Assembly: GCF_000230835.1 (NCBI RefSeq)
Contig: NZ_CM001240.1
Span: 3,855,779 to 3,919,778, forward strand
DNA: 64,000 bases
Direction: 5' to 3'
Source of the DNA: Clostridium sp. DL-VIII
Lineage (GTDB): Bacteria > Bacillota > Clostridia > Clostridiales > Clostridiaceae
Shown here: one piece after another, positions 54,527 to 63,903 of the stretch
Numbering within the stretch: the stretch's first letter is position 1
Layout of the letters: each line of letters begins with the position of its first letter
The notes under the pieces: generated by a model
The model's input: the letters and a program-made list of their open reading frames with translations, nothing else
What the model was told of the DNA's origin: nothing
Database searches by the model: none
Made by a program: the position numbers and the translations under genes

Positions 54527-55525
54527 TTATGCAAATAATTTCATTATATATATAATTAATGCTGAAAGGGTTGCTGTAATTGGAATAGTCAAAATCCAAG
54601 CCCAAACTATATTTTGAGCAACTCCCCATTTTACTGATTTAAATCTTTTTGATGCTCCAACTCCCATAACTGTTGTTGAAATTATATGGGTTGTACTAAC
54701 TGGCGCATGGAAAAATGTTGCTAAGAATATAACCGCAGCACCACCAGTTTGAGCTGCAAAACCATTTACTGGTGTTAACTTAGCCATTCCGCTTCCCATA
54801 GTTTTAATTATTTTCTTTCCTCCACTTGCTGTTCCAAGAGCCATAGCTATAGCACAACATGCTATAACCCATATGGGAACATCAAATGAACTGATGACTC
54901 CACCACTAAGTAATGCCATAGTTATAAGTCCCATAGATTTTTGTGCATCATTACCACCATGATTTAATGCCATAAATGCTCCTGCAAGAATTTGAAGTCT
55001 TAAAAATACTTTATTTATTATACCAGGCTTAAATGGTCTTAAAATCCAATTTAACGCTATCATCAAAAAATATCCTACTGTAAATCCTATTACAGGTGCT
55101 ATAAATATCCATATTATTACCTCATTAAATAGATTATTCCACTTAACCACATTAAAGCTGCAATTATATGCTATTCCTCCACCAACTAGTGCACCAATTA
55201 ATGCATGTGAAGAACTACTTGGAATACCAAAATACCATGTAATTATGTTCCATATTATTGCCGATATTAATACTCCTAATATAACCCATTGAGGCATATC
55301 ATTGTGGCTCACAATACTTTCACCTACAGTTTTTGCAACTGCAGTTCCTGAAAATGCTCCAATAAAATTAAATATAGCGCATATAACTATTGCAGTTTTT
55401 GGTTTAAGAGCTCTAGTAGTTATGGAAGTAGCTACTGCAGTTGCCGTATCATGAAATCCATTAATAAAGTCAAATATTAATGTCATTATTACTATTAATA
55501 TTGTTATAGTCATAGTACTAAGCAT
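54527..55525 (-). CDS. pit: PiT-family inorganic phosphate transporter
   Basis: 332-aa polytopic transporter with about ten helices in two halves. PiT signatures are DFINGFHDTATAVAT (helix 1), GIPSSSSHALIGALVGG, LAGAFMALNHGGNDAQKSMG and PVSTTHIISTTVMGVGASKR. It imports phosphate with protons or sodium. Its start overlaps the end of the DUF47 gene by 8 bp, forming the common DUF47-Pit operon. ATG at the end of a GGAG-bearing segment. Confidence 0.95.
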   Translation of the reverse strand: MLSTMTITILIVIMTLIFDFINGFHDTATAVATSITTRALKPKTAIVICAIFNFIGAFSGTAVAKTVGESIVSHNDMPQWVILGVLISAIIWNIITWYFGIPSSSSHALIGALVGGGIAYNCSFNVVKWNNLFNEVIIWIFIAPVIGFTVGYFLMIALNWILRPFKPGIINKVFLRLQILAGAFMALNHGGNDAQKSMGLITMALLSGGVISSFDVPIWVIACCAIAMALGTASGGKKIIKTMGSGMAKLTPVNGFAAQTGGAAVIFLATFFHAPVSTTHIISTTVMGVGASKRFKSVKWGVAQNIVWAWILTIPITATLSALIIYIMKLFA

Positions 55526-56141
55526 TCTTTATGACAACTCCCTCTACAATATTTGCAATCTTTTCACATTTATCTATAGTATTCTCTAATAATTGATATA
55601 CTTCTTTCCATTTAATTATTTCTATTGGATCTTTTTCATTTCTAAATAATTCTCCAACTGTTTTTCTAAAAATGCGATCCGCTTCACTCTCAAGCTTGTT
55701 TATAGTTATAACCTTCTCAAGAATATTATTTTTGCTTCCGATTAAGTGAAGTTCACCCATTAATCCTACAATATCTTTTGTGCATTTTATTAGCAAATCT
55801 GCTAAAAGCTTAGAACCTTCTGTACCTTCTGTAATGTTAAACATTACAAATCTATGTACAGTTGAATTTATTAAATCCAATATATCGTCTAATCTTTTAA
55901 TTAGCTTGTATATGTCTTCTCTATCAAATGGAGTTATAAAAGACTCATTTAATTGTTTAACTACAGTACCAACTAATTTATCTCCTATATGCTCCAATTC
56001 TTCAATTCTAACAGCATCATTTTCAATATTAGATAAAGAATCTAGACTGCTCCTTAAAGTTTCTGCAGCTGCATCGACATTCTTAGCCGCATCAATAAAC
56101 ATCTTGTAGAATTTATCTTCTTTTGGATTTAAATTAAACAT
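55518..56141 (-). CDS. DUF47 (PhoU-like) accessory protein of Pit
   Basis: 207-aa all-helical protein of the DUF47/TIGR00153 family, related to PhoU. Metal-binding ExxxD-type motifs occur in EELEHIGDKLV and KLESEADRIFRK. It is co-transcribed with and probably regulates the phosphate transporter. I set the start at the ATG at 56141; a GTG three codons earlier sits too near the GGGAG. Direct repeats at 56214-56249 upstream may be an operator. Confidence 0.93.
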   Translation of the reverse strand: MFNLNPKEDKFYKMFIDAAKNVDAAAETLRSSLDSLSNIENDAVRIEELEHIGDKLVGTVVKQLNESFITPFDREDIYKLIKRLDDILDLINSTVHRFVMFNITEGTEGSKLLADLLIKCTKDIVGLMGELHLIGSKNNILEKVITINKLESEADRIFRKTVGELFRNEKDPIEIIKWKEVYQLLENTIDKCEKIANIVEGVVIKNA

Positions 56142-56536
56142 TATTATCACATCTCCCTATAAAATATAACCTTCGACAAATTATTAGTTAACACAATCCT
56201 GTACTAGTATATTCTATTTTAATAAAAATTTAAACTATTTTTAATAAAACTTAACCTAAATTTAATATTGCATCCTTTTTATTATAATATATTTCTAACC
56301 TATTTTTCCATATAAGTTATTTTATTGTTGCGAAAATAATATTTTACGTTATTTAATTCCAATAAAGTTAATTAGTTCTTAAAATAACAATATATTAACA
56401 TACAATCTTTATTATTTTATAACTAAAAAACTCATATATTTTTGTTCTAAAAAATATTATTTAGAATAAATAGGTAGTTTTTCATACTTTATTATAATAA
56501 AATCCTAAAAATATTATATTTTTTCTCAAAAATATA
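56142..56536. other. AT-rich intergenic region upstream of DUF47-pit
   Basis: Non-coding. On the minus strand TATACT (about 56203) may be the -10 of the pit operon. Two direct copies of CTATTTT(T)AATAAAA occur at 56214-56228 and 56235-56249, 21 bp apart (two helical turns), compatible with a PhoP-type operator. Nothing else is visible. Confidence 0.4.
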
Positions 56537-56577
56537 AGGGTTATCTCAAATTAAAATACTTTCCTGAGATAACCCTT
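56537..56577 (-). terminator. Intrinsic terminator of the hydrogenase gene
   Basis: AAGGGTTATCTCA pairs with TGAGATAACCCTT around a 15-base loop. On the minus strand it is followed by ATATTTTTG. Confidence 0.85.
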
Positions 56578-56602
56578 TTCCTTTAAATTTTAAACCTTAA
56601 AC

Positions 56603-58543
56603 CTAATCATTACTCTTTTTAATTCTAGGGAAATATCTAGTATGAAGTAATTCATGTGCCTTATTACTTAATGGATGATCTAAATATTTCTCATAAATTG
56701 CAATAACTTCAGGATTTTCATTAGATCTTCTAAGAGTTTTAGATCTATCTATATTATTTAATCCCTCTGCTCTTTTTTCTAAAACTTCCTGCTTGTTTTT
56801 TCTTATCTTAGGCTGTCCACCGCCACCGATGCAGCCACCGATGCAAGCCATTATTTCTATAGCATGGAAGAATTCTTCACCCGATCTTATTTTATCTAAC
56901 ATCTTAGCAGCTTCTTTAAGACCATGAGCCACACCAATTCTAAGCTTTATATCATCAACTTCAAGTTCACATATTCTAAAACCATCCCAGCCTCGAAGCT
57001 GTTCAAATTCTATATTATCTATTCTCTTTTTAGTTATATTTTCAAGAGCGGTTCTTGTAGCAGCTTCTATAACTCCACCTGTTCTACCAAAGATAATTCC
57101 AGCTCCAGTATACTCACCCATTACTGTATCTATCTCTTCATCTTCAAGATTTTTTAAATCTATTCCTGAATTTTCAAATATTTTTATAAGTTCTCTTGTT
57201 GTAATAACATAATCAACATCATAATTCATATCAACAGAGAATTCTGGTCTTGATGCTTCATATTTTTTTGCTATACAAGGCATAATAGCAACGGATGTTA
57301 CTTCATCTCTTGAAAGACCTTTTTCTTTCGCCCATATTTCTTTAGCAACTATAGCAAACATCTCCATAGGTGATTTTGCTGAAGAAGGGACCTCTAGCAT
57401 ATCTGCATAATTTTGTTCTATAAACTTAATCCACGATGGGCAACATGAAGTTAAGATTGGAAGTTTAACACTCTCATCCCCAGCTAAATGTCTTTCTAAT
57501 CTGTCTTGAAGCTCTGCCGCTTCTTCCATTATAGTTAAATCAGCACCCCAAGCAGTATCAAATACATAATTCACACCTAATTTTCTAAGACCTGCTGCTA
57601 TTTTCTTTTCTACATTGTCTCCTGGTTCAAATCCAAAAGCCTCACCTATAGCAACTCTAACAGCTGGTGCCATTTGAGTTATTACTACTTTATTAGGTGT
57701 AGCTAAATCTCTAAGAAATAAAAGTGTATTATCACCAACACTTATAGCATCAACAGGACATGCAGATACACATGCACCACAGTGAGTACATCTATTATAA
57801 TCTATTACATGTCTCTTCTTTAATTCTCCATCTATGCAGTCAACTGGACATGCTCTTTTACATGCTCCGCAACCAATACATTTACTTGTAATATTTAACT
57901 TAACCAAATGACTGCATTGTGATGTATAACATTTCTTTTCTTCTATGTGTTCTTCAATTTCATCATAAAATTTATCAATTATTTCTTCCATTATATTATG
58001 TTTTTGATTCATTTTGCTTTTTACTGTTACTGCAAGATTTCTTAAAATATAGATCTCACGCATATCAGATACGCCTTTACTAATTCTATCTAAAATATTA
58101 AACATTTCAGTTATGTCTTCTTTAACTATTTCATAATTCTTGTAAGAGCCATCTTTTATTTTTGCAAGAAGATATTGAATATAAAATTTTTCAAATTGAA
58201 TTATACAATCTTCTTGAGATAAAATAATTATAGTTCTTGCAATATTTTCAGAAAATAATCCGAAGTCGAACTCTTCATCTAAACTCTCTTCTGTTAAAAA
58301 ACCACCAAAAGGAAGTCCTATTTGAGCTGCCTTAAAACTGCTTTTATTTATAAGTCCCCCGCATAATTCTATTATATCATTAAGTGTAGCCCCTTCTGAA
58401 ACCTCTATAATTCCAGGATTATTAACTTTTCCGCATATAGCTATTTTTCTGCCACCGCTTAGTTCTTTTAATTCATCATCACTAAAAACAGTAAAAACTG
58501 ATCCTAATGAACTTTGTATAAATGCTGTTTTTTTATCTTCCAT
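56603..58543 (-). CDS. [FeFe] hydrogenase with SLBB domain (group A5, CbA5H-like)
   Basis: 646-aa hydrogenase. An SLBB domain (about 32-110) and a NuoF-type helical region are followed by two 4Fe-4S sites (C222, C225, C228, C232 and C252, C255, C258, C262) and the H-cluster domain. Cluster motifs are TSCCPSW (C368 ligand, C367 proton relay), MPCIAKK (C423) and MACIGGCIGGGGQP (C567, C571). L364, P386 and A561 match the positions I recall as important for oxygen protection in C. beijerinckii CbA5H. It evolves or oxidises hydrogen; partners are probably encoded elsewhere. Confidence 0.96.
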   Translation of the reverse strand: MEDKKTAFIQSSLGSVFTVFSDDELKELSGGRKIAICGKVNNPGIIEVSEGATLNDIIELCGGLINKSSFKAAQIGLPFGGFLTEESLDEEFDFGLFSENIARTIIILSQEDCIIQFEKFYIQYLLAKIKDGSYKNYEIVKEDITEMFNILDRISKGVSDMREIYILRNLAVTVKSKMNQKHNIMEEIIDKFYDEIEEHIEEKKCYTSQCSHLVKLNITSKCIGCGACKRACPVDCIDGELKKRHVIDYNRCTHCGACVSACPVDAISVGDNTLLFLRDLATPNKVVITQMAPAVRVAIGEAFGFEPGDNVEKKIAAGLRKLGVNYVFDTAWGADLTIMEEAAELQDRLERHLAGDESVKLPILTSCCPSWIKFIEQNYADMLEVPSSAKSPMEMFAIVAKEIWAKEKGLSRDEVTSVAIMPCIAKKYEASRPEFSVDMNYDVDYVITTRELIKIFENSGIDLKNLEDEEIDTVMGEYTGAGIIFGRTGGVIEAATRTALENITKKRIDNIEFEQLRGWDGFRICELEVDDIKLRIGVAHGLKEAAKMLDKIRSGEEFFHAIEIMACIGGCIGGGGQPKIRKNKQEVLEKRAEGLNNIDRSKTLRRSNENPEVIAIYEKYLDHPLSNKAHELLHTRYFPRIKKSND

Positions 58544-58800
58544 AATACTACTCCTTATCTCTTATGAGTTGTTTTTCCATTCATTATATAATACGCATAA
58601 ATCAACACTTGTTTGGTATACATTCAAATATTCCAAGTATGTTACTTTAGCATAATAACATAAAGAATCCTATATTATTATATAACACTTTAAATAAAAT
58701 TTCCTTAATAAAATGACAATATTGAATAAAAAATGACATTAAGGATGTTTTTATTCTTTTTAATTCCTCAAATGCCCTTTTATCTAAACATTCTATCCAT

Positions 58801-59454
58801 TTAATTTTCAAAATATTCTTTAATTTTAAATAGATCTTTAAAACTTCTATTGCAATACTTTAATATTTCATCATCTGCTTTTTTTAAATCCTCAACATGC
58901 ATTCCAATCATTTTAGCATTGAAAGCTGCTTTAATACCTGCAGCTGAATCTTCAATGACAATACAATTTGAGTAATTTACCGAAAGCTTTTGCGCTGCTT
59001 TTAAAAATATTTCTGGATCCGGTTTAGAATTTTTTATGTCATCTCCACAAACTATTACATCAAATTTTTTAATCATTCCAGACATATTTAACTGCCTTAA
59101 GGTTCTATCTCTTTTAGCTGAAGTTGCAATAGCTATTTTATATTCATTTTCTTTTAAAAAATTCAATATTTCTTCAGCGCCTGGCTTAACGAGGACTTTA
59201 CCTTCTTCAATTTCCCGCATGAACATCTCATCTTTCTCTTTATACATTTGTGCTATAGGAAGGTCCTTCCCGTATATCTCAAGAAATGTTTTAATAGCGT
59301 TTTTTCTTCCTTTCCCCATTACTGATATGTAAATTTCTTTTGTCATCTCATATCCATACTTTTTAAATATTTTTCTCCAGTTCTCTAAATAAAGCCTTTC
59401 TGTATCAAATATTACTCCATCCATGTCAAATATGACTGCTTCAATTTTCCTCAT
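58801..59454 (-). CDS. HAD-superfamily hydrolase (beta-phosphoglucomutase-like)
   Basis: 217-aa HAD subfamily I hydrolase. Motif I is FDMDGVIFDTE (nucleophile D), motif II is IATSAKRD, motif III is the K in KPDPEIF, and motif IV is VIEDSAAGIKAA. The cap domain is the alpha-helical C1 type (about 18-85). The substrate is probably a sugar phosphate. ATG with AGGAAAAG upstream. It lies 90 bp downstream of the reductase-like gene; an operon is possible. Confidence 0.92.
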   Translation of the reverse strand: MRKIEAVIFDMDGVIFDTERLYLENWRKIFKKYGYEMTKEIYISVMGKGRKNAIKTFLEIYGKDLPIAQMYKEKDEMFMREIEEGKVLVKPGAEEILNFLKENEYKIAIATSAKRDRTLRQLNMSGMIKKFDVIVCGDDIKNSKPDPEIFLKAAQKLSVNYSNCIVIEDSAAGIKAAFNAKMIGMHVEDLKKADDEILKYCNRSFKDLFKIKEYFEN

Positions 59455-59544
59455 CTTTTCCTCCGATTATAAACGCCAATTCTATATATTTTATAATTAA
59501 TTTCTTCTAACTAGTTTATAATTAAGTATTATTAATTTATATTT

Positions 59545-60204
59545 TTATACTTCTGCCGCTTTAATTACTTCCTGTTTAAACTTCTCAATATCGATCCTGT
59601 CAATAAAAAATCCCAATTTTTCTCCAGCCTCTGCAAATTCTTTGTAATAGTCAATAATACTGTCAATCAGCTTTAATGCTTGTTTTTCAGTTACATCCTG
59701 CGCAATTATATCTGCCATTCTAGGGTTGTATCCACCCGATCCTCCAGCGGCTACTATAAATCCAGTTTTATCAGCAATCACTCCTATATCCTTACTATAT
59801 ACACTTCCACATGCATTTCTGCACCCAGCTACACCTATTTTAGTTCTACACGGCATTTCCATCCACTGATATTTTTTCGAAAGCTTCATACCAGTGCTTA
59901 TAGTATTAAATTTTGATCTTTTACAGTATCCTGCTGGGCACATCTCAACATTCTTTATTGAATTTTGTGTCCTTACTGCTGGCTCCATCCCAAGCTCATC
60001 CCATATGTTAGTCAAGTCTTCCTGTTTTAAGTTAGTTATCAAAATACGTTGACCTGATGTTATTTTTAATATCCCATTATATTTTTTTGTGACATCCACA
60101 ATTTTTTGCATAATATCTACAGTGATAAATCCACCAGGAATATGCGGTGTTATTCCAAAAGTTCTCTTCCCGTCTCTAATTTTTTGAAGATTTCCAGAAC
60201 TCAT
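59545..60204 (-). CDS. Nitrite/sulfite reductase-like siroheme-4Fe4S protein
   Basis: 219-aa protein with a ferredoxin-like half domain (GITPHIPGGFITVDIMQKI; the SGQRILITNL segment) and the C-terminal 4Fe-4S/siroheme motif CPAGYCKRSK...CRTKIGVAGCRNACGS. The cysteine pattern corresponds to the Cx5C...Cx3C of nitrite and sulfite reductases. This size is half that of full enzymes, as in small dissimilatory-type reductase proteins of clostridia. The start at 60204 follows AGGAGGATGG. The in vivo substrate is unknown. Confidence 0.88.
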   Translation of the reverse strand: MSSGNLQKIRDGKRTFGITPHIPGGFITVDIMQKIVDVTKKYNGILKITSGQRILITNLKQEDLTNIWDELGMEPAVRTQNSIKNVEMCPAGYCKRSKFNTISTGMKLSKKYQWMEMPCRTKIGVAGCRNACGSVYSKDIGVIADKTGFIVAAGGSGGYNPRMADIIAQDVTEKQALKLIDSIIDYYKEFAEAGEKLGFFIDRIDIEKFKQEVIKAAEV

Positions 60205-60402
60205 AATCCATCCTCCTATACTGCTTTTTACATTCATTCTAAGTACTTGTTTTACAGCATGTTATTATATAATAATTTTTGTGAGCTTATCTTTATTTCA
60301 TCACTAGATTTAACATTAATCTATTATAACACTGTTTTGTATAAAATGTTCTACTCTCTATATTTCTTCTAATAGGATTAATAATGATTTGATATTAGAA
60401 TT

Positions 60403-60436
60403 AAGGCCACTGAAAAAACTCATTTTCAGCGGCCTC
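60403..60436 (-). terminator. Terminator of the DUF1858 gene
   Basis: AGGCC with an inner CTGAAAA/TTTTCAG arm and GGCCT close the hairpin. On the minus strand it is followed by TTAATTCT, a weak T tract. Confidence 0.7.
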
Positions 60437-60460
60437 TAAATATAATTAATCTATATGATG

Positions 60461-60643
60461 TTATTTATTTAAAGCCTCTAATAGTTCATCAAGCTTTAAA
60501 CCATGTACCATTGCTGCATCTTCAAGACTTTCAGCTTGAGATGATGGACACCCAACGCATCCCATCCCAAAACTCATTAAGATTTGTGGTGCATCATCTT
60601 TTATCTGTATAATTTGAGCTAATGTCATTTCTTTAGTAATCAT
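60461..60643 (-). CDS. DUF1858 protein (hybrid-cluster-associated redox disulfide domain)
   Basis: 60-aa stand-alone DUF1858 domain with the CxxC pair in GMGCVGCPSSQAE. The hydrophobic start MTLAQIIQIKDDAPQILMSFG and C-terminal helix are typical. Family members occur with hybrid cluster protein and nitrosative stress systems, probably as thiol redox carriers. A GTAACAAATGTTAC palindrome about 110 bp upstream matches the clostridial HcpR site. ATG with AGGAGG upstream. Monocistronic. Confidence 0.92.
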   Translation of the reverse strand: MITKEMTLAQIIQIKDDAPQILMSFGMGCVGCPSSQAESLEDAAMVHGLKLDELLEALNK

Positions 60644-60745
60644 AAATTTTCCTCCTGCTTTCTAATATTATCTATGTTTAGTGAACTAATCATTTCAATA
60701 AACTTTATCTTGTTACTATTATATTAAAAAGCATGAATACATACA

Positions 60746-60759
60746 GTAACAAATGTTAC
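60746..60759. promoter_or_regulatory. Probable HcpR (Crp/Fnr-family) operator
   Basis: Exact palindrome GTAAC-AAAT-GTTAC. It agrees with the GTAAC-N4-GTTAC motif known for HcpR in clostridia, and the downstream gene encodes an Hcp-associated domain. Confidence 0.6.
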
Positions 60760-60801
60760 ACACGTGGTTGAATTCAAAAAATATGTTTTATATGAGCTTA
60801 G

Positions 60802-61278
60802 TCATTTAGATATCAGTAACTTCTCAAACATTTTCTCCTGCTTTTCTTCATCTTTTATAACTTGAGATAAAATCTTATATATATTGTTATTTACATCATC
60901 TATTTTTTCTAATAAGCGTCCTTGTACATCTACCAGAAGACCTATATTGTCCCTTTTAAATTCAACTGTATATTTAATTAAGCCTTGAGTATTTTTAATT
61001 TCTGGTAATTTAATATTATGCTTAAATTCAGATAATAATTTTGAAATTCTGTCATATAAATAAAATTCAATAGATTCATCTGACTCATCTGTTAAGCTAC
61101 TTTTTAATTTTTCATAATACTCAATATGCTTCTTTTCCCGCCTTTTAATCACTTTAATCACTGCATATATTGCTAATGAATTATTCTTAAATATTTCTTC
61201 CAGCATTACATATATATTAAAGAAATCTTTTTCAATGTCAATTAGTTTTTGTATTAAATCAGAAAGTGTATAATTCAA
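60802..61278 (-). CDS. Ferritin-like four-helix protein, unknown
   Basis: 158-aa all-helical protein. The helices carry a rubrerythrin-like spacing of carboxylates: EKDFFNIYVMLEE (helix 1), REKKHIEYYEKL with ExxH (helix 2), EFKRDNIG (helix 3) and DEEKQEKMFEKL (helix 4). This suggests a divergent ferritin-like or rubrerythrin-related fold, perhaps binding a diiron centre. No rubredoxin cysteines are present. ATG with AGGAGGATT upstream. I cannot place it in a named family with certainty. Confidence 0.7.
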   Translation of the reverse strand: MNYTLSDLIQKLIDIEKDFFNIYVMLEEIFKNNSLAIYAVIKVIKRREKKHIEYYEKLKSSLTDESDESIEFYLYDRISKLLSEFKHNIKLPEIKNTQGLIKYTVEFKRDNIGLLVDVQGRLLEKIDDVNNNIYKILSQVIKDEEKQEKMFEKLLISK

Positions 61279-61506
61279 GTTAATCCTCCTAATACTAAAA
61301 ATTTAATCATGCTTTACATGCAATTTTAGTTGATTTTTTTCTTTTGCTTTAAATCCATATAAAGTTAAAATGTTTAAGATGTATTTTTTACAAATGTATA
61401 TACAATTTACAATAATATAACAAATTTATTCTATAAAAAATCCAGTTTATATAAGCCAAAAGTCATGTAAACCTTTTATCTTTTACTTTTATGATACATG
61501 AAATCA

Positions 61507-62295
61507 TTAGATTAAATTATAGCTTTTCATAGCGTTATATAACCCATCATCAAAAATCTTACCTGTTACGTATGATGCTATCTCCTTTAATTCTTCCACT
61601 GAATTTCCCATGGCTATACCTACACCCACTGCTTTGAACATTGTTATGTCATTATAGCCATCTCCAAAAGCAAAGGTATCTTCTCTACTTATTCCTAAGA
61701 AGTTACTAATATACCTAATGCCATCTGACTTATCAAAATTTCTAAAAGATACATCAGCAGACATATGAGCTCCATGAGTATTAAATATTAAATCATCTTT
61801 AAAATAATCTTTGCATCTGTTAAGATGATATTCACTACTATAAAAAATATCTAGTGCATTTACTTGTATACTATCTGATTCCCATGTCCTCACTAAATAT
61901 GATTCGCCTTTAAATTGAGAATTATACTTTTCCATTTCCTTTTCTTCCATTTTGTATGGATAGCCATTATATTGTCCAACAAAGCTGCACCTTATTCCAA
62001 GTTCATCAAACGCACTTTTAAGTTTTGTTATAATTTCTGCATCTACGGTCTTATTATAAATACAATTTCCATCATAGATTATATATGTTCCGTTTGTGCA
62101 TATATATCCATCAAACATATCTTGACCAAAAATTTGATTAATAAATCTCATTGGCCTTCCACTACATATAAATGCTAAATTTCCATTGTCCCTAAATTTC
62201 TTCAAAGCTATCTTGGTGCTATCCGGAATTCTATGCACTTTTCCATCGAATCCATATAAAGTTCCATCTATATCAAAAAATGATACCTTTCCCAC
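61507..62295 (-). CDS. Cof-type HAD-IIB hydrolase
   Basis: 262-aa HAD phosphatase of the Cof/YbiV group. Motif I is VSFFDIDGTLYG (nucleophile D), motif II FICSGRPMRF, motif III lysine in NFDKSDGIRYI, and motif IV FGDGYNDITMFKAVGVGIAMGNS. The large C2B cap lies at about 90-190. Substrates of the family are sugar phosphates, phosphorylated vitamins or nucleotides. ATG with GGAGGAATT upstream. Monocistronic. Confidence 0.94.
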   Translation of the reverse strand: MGKVSFFDIDGTLYGFDGKVHRIPDSTKIALKKFRDNGNLAFICSGRPMRFINQIFGQDMFDGYICTNGTYIIYDGNCIYNKTVDAEIITKLKSAFDELGIRCSFVGQYNGYPYKMEEKEMEKYNSQFKGESYLVRTWESDSIQVNALDIFYSSEYHLNRCKDYFKDDLIFNTHGAHMSADVSFRNFDKSDGIRYISNFLGISREDTFAFGDGYNDITMFKAVGVGIAMGNSVEELKEIASYVTGKIFDDGLYNAMKSYNLI

Positions 62296-62704
62296 TATAA
62301 AATTCCTCCGCCCGTATAATATTGTACTTAATAAATACTACCATTTAATATTATAGCTTAATATGATATCTTGTCTAGCATTTTTACGTATTTTTTATCC
62401 ATAATATTCTGTATTTTCCATCTAATTCTTATGTAATTTTCTTAAATCTTATTTCATTCCACATTTACTATCGCCAGTCAAATGTATACTTTATAATTCA
62501 AACTTCTTTCAAATTAAGTAAGGCAGTAACTAAATTCAATCTTAGTTACTGCCTTACATTTCTTTTTTACCATTTTATATTTTCTTTTTTCAATCTCTAG
62601 AAAAATATATTGACACCTATATAAATTGCTATTACTTTAACTCGATAACTGAATACTTATAACCTAAATTATCAATATCATAATAAAGTTTATATAGTAT
62701 AATC
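62296..62704. other. Intergenic region with terminator
   Basis: AT-rich and non-coding. It contains the hairpin described at 62518-62568 and otherwise only a plausible promoter for the HAD gene on the minus strand. Confidence 0.5.
62518..62568. terminator. Strong hairpin terminator after fliB
   Basis: GTAAGGCAGTAACTAA pairs perfectly with TTAGTTACTGCCTTAC around an 8-base loop. On the plus strand it is followed by TTTCTTTTTT. On the minus strand, the direction of fliB, the tail is TTAATTT. Confidence 0.8.
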
Positions 62705-63847
62705 TTATTTTCCCAACAATTCTTTAAATACCTTATTATGCTCTATATCTTTACTTAAGGCCTGAATCACTCTTATGACATTTTTTTCATTAATTTCCTT
62801 CTTAGAATTTATCGCAATTCCTATAACATAGGTCTTTATTATTCTATAGCTGTTGATCAATGTTTTTAAGCTGTCTGCCAGCTTCTCCCCCTTATTAAAA
62901 GGAATTAGATCCTTAAAAATCTGATTAACTAAATAATTTTCAAATATATAATCATATTTTTTTAAGCCTTCAAGATATTCTGGCATGCAGTTTAGATATT
63001 CAATTATATCATTATTACTTGAAATTCCGATTGTATATTCTTTCAAGCATTCTTTAAGTTTTATACTTCTTACATTATCAAAGAGTTTCTTGTCTGCAAG
63101 AGTATCATAAAATTCTTTTTCTTCTTTGAAAGGGAAACCTTTTGCTGCCTCCAAATTTATTAATTCATCATTATAGTCTGATAATAATTCTTCTAAAGCA
63201 TCCAATTCCTGCGAATTTTTAAAAGCTTCAATATTTCTATAAAAGTCTTCAAGAATATTTAATCTCTCCTCTATGGAAAATTCTCTTGACTGAATTATGT
63301 TTATTGATATAACTCTGATATCCCAAAAATATTGAAGAAGGCTCTCACTCCCTTCAAAGGCCTCGCTATCAATAATTCTTCTTATTTCAATCCCCTCTTC
63401 ATCAATATTTTCGTAAGTCTCAATAAACTCCATTTTGTCTTTCTTTAATAATGCTTCAAAGCATATTTCTTCACAAGAAGGCAAGCCACTTTTTTCGTAG
63501 ACTCCATCTACAATATTAAAAACTCGCGGATAACTTTTACATGTAATACATAGATTTTCTTCACCAAATCCACCATGTATATCACATAACATATTAGTAT
63601 TTAAGAATGGACATTTACTTTCATCTTTAAGTATCATAAATCCATGAGTAAAAACGTCATGTTCTTCTTTGTTTTCAGTAAATTTTCCATCTAAAAGCTT
63701 TTTAAAATCACCAATGCTCTTTGAATATTTTTCATAGGTATTCTCATCTATATTAATGTCCCAGCCTGCACAGCATGTATCAGTACACTTTGCATTTATG
63801 CATTTAAAATCAGCCATATACTTGGGCATAAAAATTTTAACTTTCAT
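62705..63847 (-). CDS. fliB: FliB-type flagellin lysine-N-methylase
   Basis: 380-aa protein of the FliB family, which methylates lysines of flagellin. The N-terminal iron-sulfur-like cysteine cluster is CINAKCTDTCCAGWD (about 16-30), followed by CPFLNTNMLCDIHGGFGEENLCITCKSYPR. The remainder is helical. The start at 63847 is set by TTGGAG; the upstream TTG is part of that site. Flagellin genes are not in the window but may lie beyond its right end. Confidence 0.88.
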   Translation of the reverse strand: MKVKIFMPKYMADFKCINAKCTDTCCAGWDINIDENTYEKYSKSIGDFKKLLDGKFTENKEEHDVFTHGFMILKDESKCPFLNTNMLCDIHGGFGEENLCITCKSYPRVFNIVDGVYEKSGLPSCEEICFEALLKKDKMEFIETYENIDEEGIEIRRIIDSEAFEGSESLLQYFWDIRVISINIIQSREFSIEERLNILEDFYRNIEAFKNSQELDALEELLSDYNDELINLEAAKGFPFKEEKEFYDTLADKKLFDNVRSIKLKECLKEYTIGISSNNDIIEYLNCMPEYLEGLKKYDYIFENYLVNQIFKDLIPFNKGEKLADSLKTLINSYRIIKTYVIGIAINSKKEINEKNVIRVIQALSKDIEHNKVFKELLGK

Positions 63848-63903
63848 TATTTGCTCCAATCTTTCTTTAGTAACACATGTTTTATCTTTTATATTATATT
63901 TAT

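Noticed and set aside
56170..56178. Spo0A box (TTCGACA) upstream of DUF47
   Set aside because: A single 7-mer in AT-rich DNA with no supporting second box; chance occurrence is likely.
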